Assembly: GCF_035270045.1 (NCBI RefSeq)
Contig: NZ_DATFIP010000086.1
Coordinates: 1 to 64,000 of the forward strand
Source: Salibaculum sp035270045
GTDB taxonomy: Bacteria > Pseudomonadota > Alphaproteobacteria > Rhodobacterales > Rhodobacteraceae
Length of the DNA stretch: 64,000 bases
Reading direction: 5' to 3'
Both the position numbers and the translations under genes were made by a program. The notes below the pieces were generated by a model that was not told the origin of the DNA, did not search any database, and saw only the letters and a program-made list of their open reading frames with translations. Shown here piece after piece: positions 31,034 to 39,679 of this stretch (positions are counted from its first letter, which is position 1; the number at the start of each line of letters is the position of its first letter).

Positions 31034-33058
31034 TCAGAGCGCGGCTGCCAGCCGCACGCCCTGGTCGATGGCCCGTTTCGCATCGAGTTCGGCCGCAACG
31101 TCGGCCCCGCCAATGACATGCGCAACCGTCCCGGTTTCCTCAAGAGCGTCGGCCAGGCGGCGTTCGGAAAGCTGACCGGCACAGAGAACGATCGTGTCGG
31201 CCTCGATCAGTGTCGGGTTTTCGCGGCCCTCGCCGAATGTGACGTGCAGCCCGTCCGCGTCTATCCGTTCGTAGTTGACGCCGCCGATCATCTCGACGTT
31301 GCGCATCCGCAGGCTGGCACGGTGAATCCAGCCGGTGGTCTTGCCCAGCCCCTTGCCCAGTTTCTGCGCCTTGCGTTGCAGCAGCGTGACCTTTCGGGCC
31401 GGGACATCAGGCTTCGGGCCCTCGGGGCGCAAACCGCCACGCACCTGCTCCGGGTCGCCCACGCCCCATTCCTCCATCCAGTCGTTCAGGTCCTCGGTCG
31501 GGCTGTCGTCAACGGTCAGGAACTCGGCGACATCGAAGCCGACCCCGCCGGCCCCGATCACCGCCACCCGGTCGCCCACGTCTGCGCCACGCGACAGGAC
31601 GTCGACATAGGACAGGACGTTGGCGCCGTCCTGCCCGGGGATCGACGGATCACGGGGGGCGACCCCGGTGGCGATGATGACCTCATCGAATTCCACAAGC
31701 ATCCCCGCGGTGGCCTCGGTGCCGAGACGGGTTTTCACACCAGTGGCGCTGACGCTCGCCGCAAACCAGTCCACCAGTCCGTGAAATTCCTCTTTTCCCG
31801 GGATACGCCTTGCCATGTTGAGCTGACCGCCCAAGGTCCCGGCCTTGTCGAAAAGCGTCACGTCGTGACCCCTGCTGGCCGCGGTCACCGCCGCCGACAG
31901 CCCCGCCGGGCCCGCGCCGACCACGGCGACGCGCTTGACCTGCACGGCCGGATCCAGGGTGATCTCGGTCTCGTGCGCGGCGCGCGGGTTCACGAGGCAG
32001 GACGCGATTTTCATGGAAAAGGTATGGTCGAGACAGGCCTGGTTGCAGGCAATGCAGGGGGCGATCAGGGCCGCCTGCCCCTCTGCCGCCTTCTTGACGA
32101 AATGCGCATCGGCCAGGAAGGGCCGCGCCATGGAGACCATGTCGGCGCATCCCTCGGCCAGCACGTCCTCGGCCACCTGCGGAGTATTGATACGGTTCGA
32201 GGTGATGACGGGCACACCCACCTGCCCCATCAGCTTTTTCGTGACCCAGGAAAAGGCCCGGCGCGGCACGCTGGTGGCGATGGTCGGGATGCGCGCCTCA
32301 TGCCACCCGATGCCCGTGTTGATGATGCTAGCCCCCGCAGCCTCGATCTTGGATGCCAGCATGACGACCTCGTCCCAAGTCTGGCCCCTGGGGATCAGGT
32401 CGATCATGGACAACCGGTAGATCAAGATGAAATCGTCACCCACTGCCGCGCGCACCCGGCGCACCACTTCGACAGGAAGACGCTGGCGGTTGTCCAGGCT
32501 GCCGCCCCAGCGATCGCTGCGCCTGTTGGTATGCTCGACGAGGAATTGATTCAGGAAATAGCCCTCGGACCCCATGACCTCGACCCCGTCATAGCCCGCC
32601 TCGCGGGCGCGGGCGGCGGCGGTGACGATGTCGGCGATCTGTTTCTCGATCCCGTCTTCGTCCAGCTCGGTCGGCACAAACGGCGAGATCGGCGACTTGA
32701 TGGCCGAGGGCGCGACGCAGTCCTTCCCATAGGCATATCGGCCCGCGTGCAGGATCTGCATGGCGATCTTGCCGCCAGAGTCATGCACCCGGTCCGTGAC
32801 GATGCGATGATTGGCGACGTCCTCCGAGGTGAAGAGCCCAGCCGCGCCGGGAAAGACGCCGCCTTCACGGTTCGGGGCCATGCCGCCAGTGACCATCAGC
32901 GCCACATCACCGCGCGCCCGTTCCGCGTAGAATTCGGCCTCGCGGTTCCAGTCCTTCGTTTCCTCCAGCCCGGTGTGCATGGACCCCATCAGAACGCGGT
33001 TCTTGAGCGTGGTGAATCCAAGGTCAAGCGGAGCAAGCAAGTGTGGATAGTCGGTCAT
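31034..33058 (-). CDS. fadH: 2,4-dienoyl-CoA reductase / NADH:flavin oxidoreductase (FadH type)
   Basis: A 674-residue iron-sulfur flavoenzyme that reduces 2,4-dienoyl-CoA in unsaturated fatty-acid beta-oxidation. Domain order: FMN-binding TIM barrel of the old yellow enzyme type (LKNRVLMGSMHTGLEE, about 1-330), a 4Fe-4S cluster site CIACNQACLDHTFSMKIASC (Cys-x2-Cys-x3-Cys-x11-Cys), then FAD and NAD(P) Rossmann folds (VAVVGAGPAGLSAAVTAASRG; VAVIGAGGVGFDVAEFL). Length equals E. coli FadH (672). A GGGAGG ribosome site precedes the ATG. It is convergent with the Hint gene (3-bp gap). Confidence 0.92.
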   Translation of the reverse strand: MTDYPHLLAPLDLGFTTLKNRVLMGSMHTGLEETKDWNREAEFYAERARGDVALMVTGGMAPNREGGVFPGAAGLFTSEDVANHRIVTDRVHDSGGKIAMQILHAGRYAYGKDCVAPSAIKSPISPFVPTELDEDGIEKQIADIVTAAARAREAGYDGVEVMGSEGYFLNQFLVEHTNRRSDRWGGSLDNRQRLPVEVVRRVRAAVGDDFILIYRLSMIDLIPRGQTWDEVVMLASKIEAAGASIINTGIGWHEARIPTIATSVPRRAFSWVTKKLMGQVGVPVITSNRINTPQVAEDVLAEGCADMVSMARPFLADAHFVKKAAEGQAALIAPCIACNQACLDHTFSMKIASCLVNPRAAHETEITLDPAVQVKRVAVVGAGPAGLSAAVTAASRGHDVTLFDKAGTLGGQLNMARRIPGKEEFHGLVDWFAASVSATGVKTRLGTEATAGMLVEFDEVIIATGVAPRDPSIPGQDGANVLSYVDVLSRGADVGDRVAVIGAGGVGFDVAEFLTVDDSPTEDLNDWMEEWGVGDPEQVRGGLRPEGPKPDVPARKVTLLQRKAQKLGKGLGKTTGWIHRASLRMRNVEMIGGVNYERIDADGLHVTFGEGRENPTLIEADTIVLCAGQLSERRLADALEETGTVAHVIGGADVAAELDAKRAIDQGVRLAAAL

Positions 33059-33146
33059 GGAGTGCCTCCCTATGGGGCTTCGTCTTGCCGCAAGTTGACG
33101 CGCAGGTCACGCGGGACGCGGCGTAATGCGACCGCCACGGATCATG

Positions 33147-33545
33147 TCACTCGTCCATGGTTTCCACGCAATGCCGACGAAACGCCTTTTTCAGCATGTC
33201 CAGTTCAGCCCGCAGCAGGCCAATTTCGGCGCGGATATCCTCGGCCAGGGCATCACCGGCGACGATGGCGAAGGAGGCCAACACCTCGTCCTCGCGCCGG
33301 TCACGGATCAGAAAAGTCTGTACCCCGTCCGCAAGCCGATCCGCCGGAATTGGTACGCGGACATACCAGCATTCCTCGACCCGGTCCTCCTCGACTTCGA
33401 CACCCTCGATGGTCTGATCCAGATGCGTGACGACAAGATCCGGCTGCCAATTGTCGCGCCTGTCCCGGCTGAGCACACCGTGCCAGACCCCCTCGATCAA
33501 GCGCAGCTTGGTCAGCGTCATGTCCTGTCCCATGGCATCCCCCAT
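33147..33545 (-). CDS. Uncharacterised protein, translation-coupled to the 257-aa protein
   Basis: A 132-residue cytoplasmic protein without a recognised family. It starts MGDAMGQDMTLTKLRLIEGVWHG, has a central acidic/aromatic beta-rich stretch (VEVEEDRVEECWYVRVPIP), and ends in a helical, coiled-coil-like segment (DIRAEIGLLRAELDMLKKAF). The start at 33545 is chosen because it overlaps the previous stop (TGATG); downstream Met codons at 33533 and 33521 are alternatives. Coupling implies that it works with the upstream gene product. I do not recognise its function. Confidence 0.75.
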   Translation of the reverse strand: MGDAMGQDMTLTKLRLIEGVWHGVLSRDRRDNWQPDLVVTHLDQTIEGVEVEEDRVEECWYVRVPIPADRLADGVQTFLIRDRREDEVLASFAIVAGDALAEDIRAEIGLLRAELDMLKKAFRRHCVETMDE

Positions 33546-34318
33546 CAAAGCGCGGCCCGGGGCACGCGGCAAAAGGTGACATCCCGGATTGTCACCTGGT
33601 TCATCTGCGGCCCCTCGAAGATCAGGTCTACCCAGGCGGCTTCGACCCTCTTCTCGTTGAGGTTGGTATAGGCAAGGTCGAACTCGACCATGACCTTGTC
33701 CTCGTGCAGGGGCAATTCCCGCACGATCTGTTCTGTATTCGGCCCGTGCCGGACGTTGAGACGCGCAAAAATCTCGAGCGGTTTTTCCATCTCGACGATG
33801 ACGTCCAGGCGCAGCAGGTGCCTCTTGCGCAAACCATCACAGGCCGTCTGCGGCAGGTCGACGACAAGGCTGAGGAAAGAGCCATCGAACTGAAACACGT
33901 CAAGGCGCAGGCCGAAGGGTGCAAGGTCCGCCTCGCGCGTGTTTCGGAGCTGGCGCAGCGTCAGTTCCGAGACGCGGCAATCGTGGAACAGCGTGACCTC
34001 GTCACCCAGCGTGGTTCGGGTTTCGACCGCGACGAGGCCCTTGACGGGCAGTGCCCCGCGCCAGGCCTGGGGCCGCCAGGACCAGTCGGTTCCCTGCGGG
34101 CGGGGAAAAGCCGTCGATCCGATCCTCGGCAGGGCAAGGCGGCTGTCGGCCTGGTAGGTCAGTTCGTCCAGCGTGTGCCTCAGGTTGCGGGCGGCGTCAC
34201 GCTGGCGGCGCAGTTCCGACAGCTCGGTTCGCGGGGCCTGCGCAGCCGCGCGCGACCAGTACTGTCGCATCCGGCGGTTTACGAACCGTGCCAGCAGCCC
34301 TTTGCGCAGCTTTGCCAT
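33545..34318 (-). CDS. Uncharacterised Rhodobacterales-type protein (257 aa)
   Basis: A 257-residue cytoplasmic protein. A basic N-terminal helix (KLRKGLLARFVNRRMRQYWSRAA) and a coiled-coil-like segment (about 28-50) lead into a beta-rich domain (about 80-250) with LFHDCRVSELTLRQLR, FQFDGSFLSLVVDLP and FEGPQMNQVTIRDVTF. I recall a domain-of-unknown-function family restricted to Rhodobacterales with this look, but cannot confirm the number. The beta-rich part resembles carbohydrate-binding sandwiches in pattern only. It is first of a two-gene unit with the 132-residue protein. Confidence 0.78.
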   Translation of the reverse strand: MAKLRKGLLARFVNRRMRQYWSRAAAQAPRTELSELRRQRDAARNLRHTLDELTYQADSRLALPRIGSTAFPRPQGTDWSWRPQAWRGALPVKGLVAVETRTTLGDEVTLFHDCRVSELTLRQLRNTREADLAPFGLRLDVFQFDGSFLSLVVDLPQTACDGLRKRHLLRLDVIVEMEKPLEIFARLNVRHGPNTEQIVRELPLHEDKVMVEFDLAYTNLNEKRVEAAWVDLIFEGPQMNQVTIRDVTFCRVPRAAL

Positions 34319-34425
34319 GTGACGCCTTCGCGTTGTTTAACTTTCGGCAACATACCTGCCAAATTGTTTCATGAAAGGAAACATTTGCCGACGATGCCGG
34401 GAAATCTTCACCCTTGGGCCGACGG

Positions 34426-35058
34426 TCAGGCGCCCCCGATCGCCGGGCGGTTCACTTCGGCGAGGGCCTGCAGCGTGAGTTCCAAAAGGCTGCGGCCCGC
34501 CTCGCTGTCCAGCGGATCACGCTCGTAGCTCAGGACCGAGACCGTGACCAACCGGTCACCGATATCGGTAAAGCCGCGCCATACCGTGGGCGTCGTCCCC
34601 GGAATCGGCGCGCCCGCGCGATCCTCGAACCGGACCAGGACGACGCCGTCACCAACACGGACCTTGCCGATCTCGACCCCGTCTTCGCCACTGGCCAGAA
34701 GGGCCTGCCCGGCATCGTCACGCAGCACCTCGGCCAGGTCATTGGACCCTGCGCCGACAAGCGCGCTGCCCGGCGCCCCGAACTGCACCGTTAGCAACCC
34801 CGCGCGATCCGGCATCATCGCGGCACGGTCTGACAACAAAGCGCAGCCCGCCATAATCGCGAACCCCTTGGAAGCCACACTGGCGGACTGGTCCACGCAG
34901 TAGCCCCGGGGGCCGCGTACACGCACCGCGCCATCCAGCACTGAGAGGGTGCGGATGCCGTCACCGGTCATGTCGCGCCCCAACCCGGGAAAGGCGGCCC
35001 CGTCTGTGCAGGCCGACAGCCAGGCCAGCCCCAACAGCGCCAGAATGGTCTTGCGCAT
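34426..35058 (-). CDS. Uncharacterised outer-membrane-type lipoprotein
   Basis: A 210-residue protein with a lipoprotein signal (MRKTILALLGLAWLSAC, lipobox LSAC with Cys17). The mature part has a Cys pair (GYCVDQ and AGCALL) and a long beta-rich stretch ending in a helix (DSEAGRSLLELTLQALAEV). No known family is recognised. The start at 35058 is fixed by GGAGGA just upstream. It is divergent from accD with 234 bp between them. The proposed location is outer membrane or periplasmic face, by lipobox only. Confidence 0.8.
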   Translation of the reverse strand: MRKTILALLGLAWLSACTDGAAFPGLGRDMTGDGIRTLSVLDGAVRVRGPRGYCVDQSASVASKGFAIMAGCALLSDRAAMMPDRAGLLTVQFGAPGSALVGAGSNDLAEVLRDDAGQALLASGEDGVEIGKVRVGDGVVLVRFEDRAGAPIPGTTPTVWRGFTDIGDRLVTVSVLSYERDPLDSEAGRSLLELTLQALAEVNRPAIGGA

Positions 35059-35239
35059 GATCCTCCTCCGCGCCATTCGCCCGTGTCGGTCTAATGGCGG
35101 GCCCCCGGGGGAACAAGCCCGATTGCCCCGGTTCACACCGCCAGGTCGTGGGCCATGCGGCACGACACCGTGCACGGCCATGGCCGTGGTCACCGCCCCG
35201 GCACAGGATCGAGACGCGCTGGCGGCCATCCGTCGCTGA

Positions 35240-35268
35240 TTGCATTCCATCCGCGCCCGCCTTATCCC
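35240..35268 (+). promoter_or_regulatory. Predicted promoter of accD-folC
   Basis: TTGCAT (35240-35245), a 17-bp spacer and TATCCC (35263-35268) lie 24 bp before the accD ATG. The rest of the 234-bp gap (35059-35239) shows only a GC palindrome (GGGCCCCCGGGG near 35099) and no convincing gene. Prediction by eye. Confidence 0.4.
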
Positions 35269-35292
35269 TGTCGCGCAACGTCAGAGGCGCCC

Positions 35293-36249
35293 ATGAACTG
35301 GATTTCCAACTACGTCCGCCCGCGCATCAACTCGATCTTCTCGCGCCGCGAGGTGCCCGAGAACCTGTGGTCGAAATGCGATGAATGCGGCACGATGCTC
35401 TTCCATCGGGAACTGAGAGAGGCGCTGAACGTCTGCCCTTCCTGCGGGCATCACATGGGGATCACGCCACGGGATCGCTTCAGGGCGCTCTTCGACGGCG
35501 GCGTCTTCACCGAGGTCGACGTGCCCCAGCCGGTCGAGGACCCGCTGAGATTCCGTGACCAGAAGAAATACCCCGATCGCCTGCGCGCGGCGCAGAAAAA
35601 GACCGGCGAACGAGAGGCCATGCTGGTCGTCGAGGGCGAGATCGGCCGCACCCCCATCGTCGCGGCCGGGCAGGACTTTTCCTTCATGGGCGGGTCGATG
35701 TCGATGTATGTCGGCAATGCCATCATCGCTGCCGCCGAGCGCGCGATTGATACGAAGCGTCCGCTGATCCTGTTCTCGGCCGCGGGTGGCGCCCGGATGC
35801 AAGAGGGCATCCTCGGCCTGATGCAGATGCCGCGCACCACCATCGCGGTGCAGATGCTCAAGGAAGCGGGCTTGCCCTATATCGTGGTCCTGACCCATCC
35901 GACAACGGGCGGCGTCACCGCGTCCTACGCCATGCTGGGCGATGTGCAGATCGCCGAGCCCAATGCCCTGATCGGGTTCGCCGGGGCACGGGTGATCGAG
36001 CAGACAATCCGGGAAAAGCTGCCCGAGGGGTTCCAACGCGCCGAGTACCTGCTGGATCACGGCATGCTGGACCGTGTGACGCCGCGCGCGCAACTGCGCG
36101 ACGAACTGATCACGATCACGCGCATTCTGATGGGCGAAGGTCCCGCCATCGCCGGTGACCTGCCCGCCCCGCCCGACGCTGCGGTCGCCGACGCGGCCCC
36201 CGACGAGGCGGCAGAGGGCGCCGCCCCGGAAAAGGACCCTGAGGCGTGA
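35293..36249 (+). CDS. accD: Acetyl-CoA carboxylase carboxyltransferase subunit beta
   Basis: A 318-residue subunit that, with AccA, transfers the carboxyl group from biotin to acetyl-CoA in fatty-acid synthesis. The N-terminal zinc ribbon is intact (CDECGTM and CPSCGHHMG, i.e. two Cys-x2-Cys pairs). The crotonase-like core shows FMGGSMSMYVG, SAAGGARMQEGILGLMQM and HPTTGGVTASYAMLGD. The last 30 residues form an Ala/Glu/Asp-rich tail. The start MNWISNYVRPRI is the family start. folC follows with a GTGA overlap, a conserved pairing in proteobacteria. Confidence 0.97.
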   Translation: MNWISNYVRPRINSIFSRREVPENLWSKCDECGTMLFHRELREALNVCPSCGHHMGITPRDRFRALFDGGVFTEVDVPQPVEDPLRFRDQKKYPDRLRAAQKKTGEREAMLVVEGEIGRTPIVAAGQDFSFMGGSMSMYVGNAIIAAAERAIDTKRPLILFSAAGGARMQEGILGLMQMPRTTIAVQMLKEAGLPYIVVLTHPTTGGVTASYAMLGDVQIAEPNALIGFAGARVIEQTIREKLPEGFQRAEYLLDHGMLDRVTPRAQLRDELITITRILMGEGPAIAGDLPAPPDAAVADAAPDEAAEGAAPEKDPEA

Positions 36250-37517
36250 GCGCCGGGTCCGACGTCATCCTGCAACGGATGATGGCCCTGCACCCCAAGA
36301 TCATCGACCTGACACTGGACCGGGTCTGGCGTCTCCTGGACACCCTGGACAACCCGCAGGAGCGCCTGCCGCCGGTGATACACATCGCAGGCACCAACGG
36401 AAAAGGATCTACACTTGCCATGATCCGGGCCGGACTGGAGGGGGAAGGGCACCGCGTGCACACCTATACCTCGCCGCACCTGGCGCGGTTTCACGAACGC
36501 ATAGGGCTGGCAGGAGAGTTGATTTCGGAGGACCACCTGGCCGAAACCCTCGAGCGCTGCGAACGGGCCAATGGCGATGAGCCGATCACCTATTTCGAGA
36601 TCACGACATGCGCTGCCCTGCTGGCCTTTGCCGAGACCCCGGCGGATTACACGCTGCTCGAGGTGGGCCTTGGCGGGAGACTGGACGCGACAAACGTGGT
36701 CGACCGCCCAGCGCTGACCATCATCACCCCGGTGGACATGGATCACCAGCAATTCCTGGGCGACACCTTGCCACAGATTGCCTCCGAAAAGGCCGGGATC
36801 ATCAAGCGCGGCGTGCCCTGCATCGTCGGGCGTCAGCATGACGCCGCGCTGCAGGTGATCGAAGACCGCGCCGCGGGCCTCGCGGCCCCGGTGAAGGCCC
36901 TGGGCCAGCACTGGCAGGTGGCGGAAGACCGGGGGCGCCTGACCTACCAGGACGAGACCGGCCTGCTGGATCTGCCCCTGCCAAGCCTGCCCGGCCCTCA
37001 CCAGGTGGAGAACGCCGGTGCGGCACTGGCCGGCCTTCGTCAACTGGGGTTCGGTGAGGCGGCCTGCGAGGCCGCAATGACCGACTCCGTCTGGCCCGCC
37101 CGGATGCAGAAGCTGACGCGGGGCGCGCTTGTCGAGCGCTTCCGCGGCGCCGAGATCTGGCTCGACGGCGGGCACAACCCGGCTGCGGGTGCGGCGCTCG
37201 CGGCAACGCTGGACGGCCTGCCCGAACGCCCGACGCATCTGGTCTGCGGGATGCTGAACACCAAGGACATCACCGGCTACATGGCACCACTCGCCCGCCA
37301 TGCCGAATGCCTGACGGCGATTTCCATCCCCGGCGAGGCCGCCACCTTGCCCGCCGAGACCACGGCCCGGGCCGCCACGCAGGCAGGCATGTCGGCAACG
37401 ACTGCTCCGGACCTCGACGGCGCCCTGCAAGCCATCACCGCCGACCAACCCGAGGCGCGTATCCTGATCTGCGGATCGCTATACCTGGCCGGGCATGTCC
37501 TGAGGGAAAACGGATGA
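36246..37517 (+). CDS. folC: Bifunctional folylpolyglutamate/dihydrofolate synthase
   Basis: A 423-residue Mur-ligase-like ATP enzyme that adds glutamate to dihydropteroate and folates. The P-loop is IAGTNGKGSTLAMI, and other motifs are YTSPHLARFHERI, TYFEITTCAALLAFA, LEVGLGGRLDATNVV and LDGGHNPAAG. It starts at a GTG (36246) within the accD stop (GTGA) and its stop overlaps the next start (ATGA), so the three genes are coupled. Length is normal. Confidence 0.96.
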   Translation: MSAGSDVILQRMMALHPKIIDLTLDRVWRLLDTLDNPQERLPPVIHIAGTNGKGSTLAMIRAGLEGEGHRVHTYTSPHLARFHERIGLAGELISEDHLAETLERCERANGDEPITYFEITTCAALLAFAETPADYTLLEVGLGGRLDATNVVDRPALTIITPVDMDHQQFLGDTLPQIASEKAGIIKRGVPCIVGRQHDAALQVIEDRAAGLAAPVKALGQHWQVAEDRGRLTYQDETGLLDLPLPSLPGPHQVENAGAALAGLRQLGFGEAACEAAMTDSVWPARMQKLTRGALVERFRGAEIWLDGGHNPAAGAALAATLDGLPERPTHLVCGMLNTKDITGYMAPLARHAECLTAISIPGEAATLPAETTARAATQAGMSATTAPDLDGALQAITADQPEARILICGSLYLAGHVLRENG

Positions 37518-38074
37518 TCCGGCTTTGTGCCATTCTTCTTCTGCTCGCCACGCCCGCCAAGGCGGCAGACTTCGTGTTCTGCTGGCAGGGCGACAACGGC
37601 TACCGGATGGAGGGGCGCATGACCGTCCCCGATGTCCGCCTGTCACAAGCGCTGGTCAGACATGACGACGTCACAGGCTTTTTCATACAGGGCTTTCACC
37701 ATGACATTCCCATCGGCAGCTGGGACCTTTCGCAACTGACCGCCGACACCAGCTGGAACCTGTCCTTCGATCCGGTGCGCATGGTCTTTCCAACAGGAGG
37801 CATGCACGATGGCCCCGAGGGACAGGCCTGGAACGCCGGGGGGCGCGCCAACGACTGCGGGGACCCGGGGTTCGGATTCAATTCAGGCACCAACGCGCAG
37901 GACCTCTGCGTCAATGACACCTGGATCACCGACAGCATGATCAACCGGTACACCCGGTTTCCCGTCTACGGGTCGGGCGCGGCCGCGCTCGATTGCGGCG
38001 GGGCCCCGTTGCTGGGCGCGCTCAGGGACAACGAGGCGCGGCTGGCGACGTGGGAAAGAAAAACGAATTCCTGA
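37514..38074 (+). CDS. Small secreted uncharacterised protein
   Basis: A 186-residue protein with a signal peptide (MIRLCAILLLLATPAKA) and a mature domain of about 170 residues with conserved-looking WQGDNGYRMEGRMTVPD, IQGFHHDIPIGSWDLSQL, GFGFNSGTNAQDLCVND. Four Cys in the mature protein (FCWQG, NDCGD, DLCVN, DCGGA) may form disulfides in the periplasm. I do not recognise a family. It is coupled to folC by an ATGA overlap, though a role in folate metabolism is not implied. The stop codon sits in the loop region of an AT-rich hairpin. Confidence 0.82.
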   Translation: MIRLCAILLLLATPAKAADFVFCWQGDNGYRMEGRMTVPDVRLSQALVRHDDVTGFFIQGFHHDIPIGSWDLSQLTADTSWNLSFDPVRMVFPTGGMHDGPEGQAWNAGGRANDCGDPGFGFNSGTNAQDLCVNDTWITDSMINRYTRFPVYGSGAAALDCGGAPLLGALRDNEARLATWERKTNS

Positions 38075-38088
38075 TTCGGTTTTTCTTT
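38055..38088. terminator. AT-rich bidirectional terminator overlapping a stop codon
   Basis: A 14-bp stem AAAGAAAAACGAAT (38055-38068) pairs with 38074-38088 with a single bulged G; the 5-base loop touches the TGA of the preceding gene. The arms are A-rich on the left and T-rich on the right, so either strand yields a hairpin ending in U residues. Unusual for being embedded in the coding end. Confidence 0.6.
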
Positions 38089-38116
38089 GACCTGCGGATT
38101 CCCCAGTCGCTATATC
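38087..38116 (+). promoter_or_regulatory. Strong sigma70-like promoter with no protein gene downstream
   Basis: TTGACC (38087-38092), an 18-bp spacer and TATATC (38111-38116) form one of the best consensus matches in the window (five of six and four of six). It fires rightward into a 170-bp stretch without a plus-strand gene; the next gene, zapE, is on the other strand. It therefore marks the candidate RNA at 38121. Confidence 0.55.
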
Positions 38117-38120
38117 TAGT

Positions 38121-38294
38121 ATTGGATACGATATGTTTGCGGCCAAGCAGCCAATTCAACCTTATACGGCGCGTATCCGGTTGCGGACAAGCAGTTAAGG
38201 TCGGCCCTTGCATCTTGTCCGATCCGTACGCGGCGGACACCCGCACAGTCTTGGCAGGGCGGGGGGACGGGCCAGAAGGCTCGTCCTCTTGTGT
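38121..38294 (+). ncRNA. Candidate small RNA gene (about 170 nt), family unknown
   Basis: Downstream of a good promoter the sequence can fold. 38121-38130 pairs with 38172-38181 (ten pairs, two of them G-U, closing at the predicted 5' end). 38184-38191 pairs perfectly with 38214-38221 (CGGACAAG/CTTGTCCG) around an inner AAGG/CCTT helix. 38265-38273 pairs with 38278-38286 (nine pairs, AGAA loop), followed by TCTTGTGT, which looks like an intrinsic terminator. A 14-base near-repeat TTGCGG(C/A)CAAGCAG occurs at 38137 and 38181. The body is more AT-rich than the neighbours and has no open reading frame of note. The 3' end reaches the stop codon of zapE. I recognise no known RNA family. Confidence 0.5.
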
Positions 38295-39400
38295 CAGGAA
38301 TGCGCCGCGCCCGATACGCCGGTCGGGCCGGTGCCGGCCCAATCCATGCCCTGCATCTCGCGCAGGCGACTGGCGGTGCGCTCGAACTCGAAAACGCCTT
38401 CGCCTTCGACATAGAGCATGTCCGGCGCAGCGGCAGCAGAACAGATCAGGTGGACCTTCGCCTCGTAGAGGGCATCGACCAGGGTGACGAACCGCTTGGC
38501 CTCGTTGTAGTTGGACCGGCCCAGCAGGGGGATATCCTCCAGGATCAGCACGCGCGCCACTTCTGCAAGGGCGAGATAGTCCGCCGCCCCCAGGGCCCGC
38601 CCGCAGAGGTCGTGGAACTTGGCCCGCGCCACGCCGTTGTAGAAGCCGGGGATGTGCAGGTCATGCCCTTTGACCCGCAGCACCATGGGTTCGGCCTTGC
38701 AACCGGTGAATTCCGTCCAGATCGACCGGATCTGCTCGCGCGCCGCCGTGTCGGCGGGCGTGAAGTAAGACGGCGACCCTGCCAGAACGGTTTGCCGGTA
38801 GTCTGTATCGCTGACCAGTTCCCAGACTGTGAGCCTGTCTTTCATCAAGTCGATGAAGGGCAGGAAAAGCTGCCGGTTCAGCCCGTCGCGATACAGGTCG
38901 TCAGGGGGACGGTTCGCAGTGGTCACCACCGTCACGCCGGACGCGAAAAGCGCCTCGAACAGCCGGCCCACGATCATGGCATCGGTGATGTCGTTGATCT
39001 GCATCTCGTCGAAGGCAAGGAACCGGACGTCGGCGGCCAAAGCCTCGGCGACGGGCTGGATGGCATCGTCGACGCCCGTTTCGCGGGCCTTGGCGATCTC
39101 CGCGTGGACCCACTGCATGAAGGCATGGAAATGTGCCCGCCACTTGGGCGCCTCGACCAGGTCAACCAGCAGGTCCATCAGCATGGACTTGCCGCGCCCG
39201 ACGCCGCCCCACATGTACAGCCCCTTTGGCGGCTCGACCGGCTGCGCCTTGCGGAACAGCCCCTTTTTCGGACGCGCGGGCGGGTTTTTCAGGGCCAGGC
39301 GCACCCGTTCCAATTCGTCCAGGACGGCTTCCTGCGCTGCATCGTGATGCAACTCGCCCGCCTCGACCCGGTCGAAATAAGCATCCTGAACCCGTCCCAT
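38294..39400 (-). CDS. zapE: Cell division protein ZapE (AFG1-like ATPase)
   Basis: A 368-residue P-loop ATPase that acts at the Z-ring in E. coli under stress and is homologous to yeast Afg1. Walker A is GGVGRGKSMLMD, Walker B FLAFDEMQINDITDAM, with the adjacent TTANRPPDDLYRDGLNR and the RFVTLVDALYEAKV sensor region. The start at 39400 (MGRVQDAYFDRVEAGEL) matches the family; the frame is open to 39538 with unlikely sequence. No ribosome site is obvious, so the start is the least certain part. The 279-bp stretch from 39401 to the alkB end holds no other convincing gene. Confidence 0.92.
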   Translation of the reverse strand: MGRVQDAYFDRVEAGELHHDAAQEAVLDELERVRLALKNPPARPKKGLFRKAQPVEPPKGLYMWGGVGRGKSMLMDLLVDLVEAPKWRAHFHAFMQWVHAEIAKARETGVDDAIQPVAEALAADVRFLAFDEMQINDITDAMIVGRLFEALFASGVTVVTTANRPPDDLYRDGLNRQLFLPFIDLMKDRLTVWELVSDTDYRQTVLAGSPSYFTPADTAAREQIRSIWTEFTGCKAEPMVLRVKGHDLHIPGFYNGVARAKFHDLCGRALGAADYLALAEVARVLILEDIPLLGRSNYNEAKRFVTLVDALYEAKVHLICSAAAAPDMLYVEGEGVFEFERTASRLREMQGMDWAGTGPTGVSGAAHS

Positions 39401-39679
39401 GGCCGTGTGATAGCGTGGCAGGTGGCGGTTGAAAAGCGCAAGCGGCCCCTCGGGTTGGACGAAGCACCCGGGACCCCGCCACGGCGCGACCTTCATGGAT
39501 CGCCCGGGGATGATCGGGGACAGTCTGACCTTGACCAAATACGCCTATGGCTGTGTCGCACACCGGGGCATGTCGGGAACATCTTGCGCCGGTCAGTATC
39601 GTCTTTCGCTGCCGCGCGGAGGGTGGGCCGCGCCCCGGCAATCAGGGCATTCCGGAAACGCCGAGGGCCAATCGCGCGG

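Noticed and set aside
31118..33430. 770-residue plus-strand ORF opposite fadH
   Set aside because: Antisense shadow; the opposite strand is a full-length FadH with all cofactor motifs.
35094..35292. Short ORFs in the accD upstream gap
   Set aside because: Arg/Pro/Gly-rich frames without ribosome sites; the region is better read as promoter and leader of accD.
38121..38294. 6S RNA, SRP RNA or tmRNA identity for the candidate RNA
   Set aside because: The long closing stem with central bubble of 6S, the SRP helix-8 loop and the tmRNA tag/acceptor ends are not seen; family left open.
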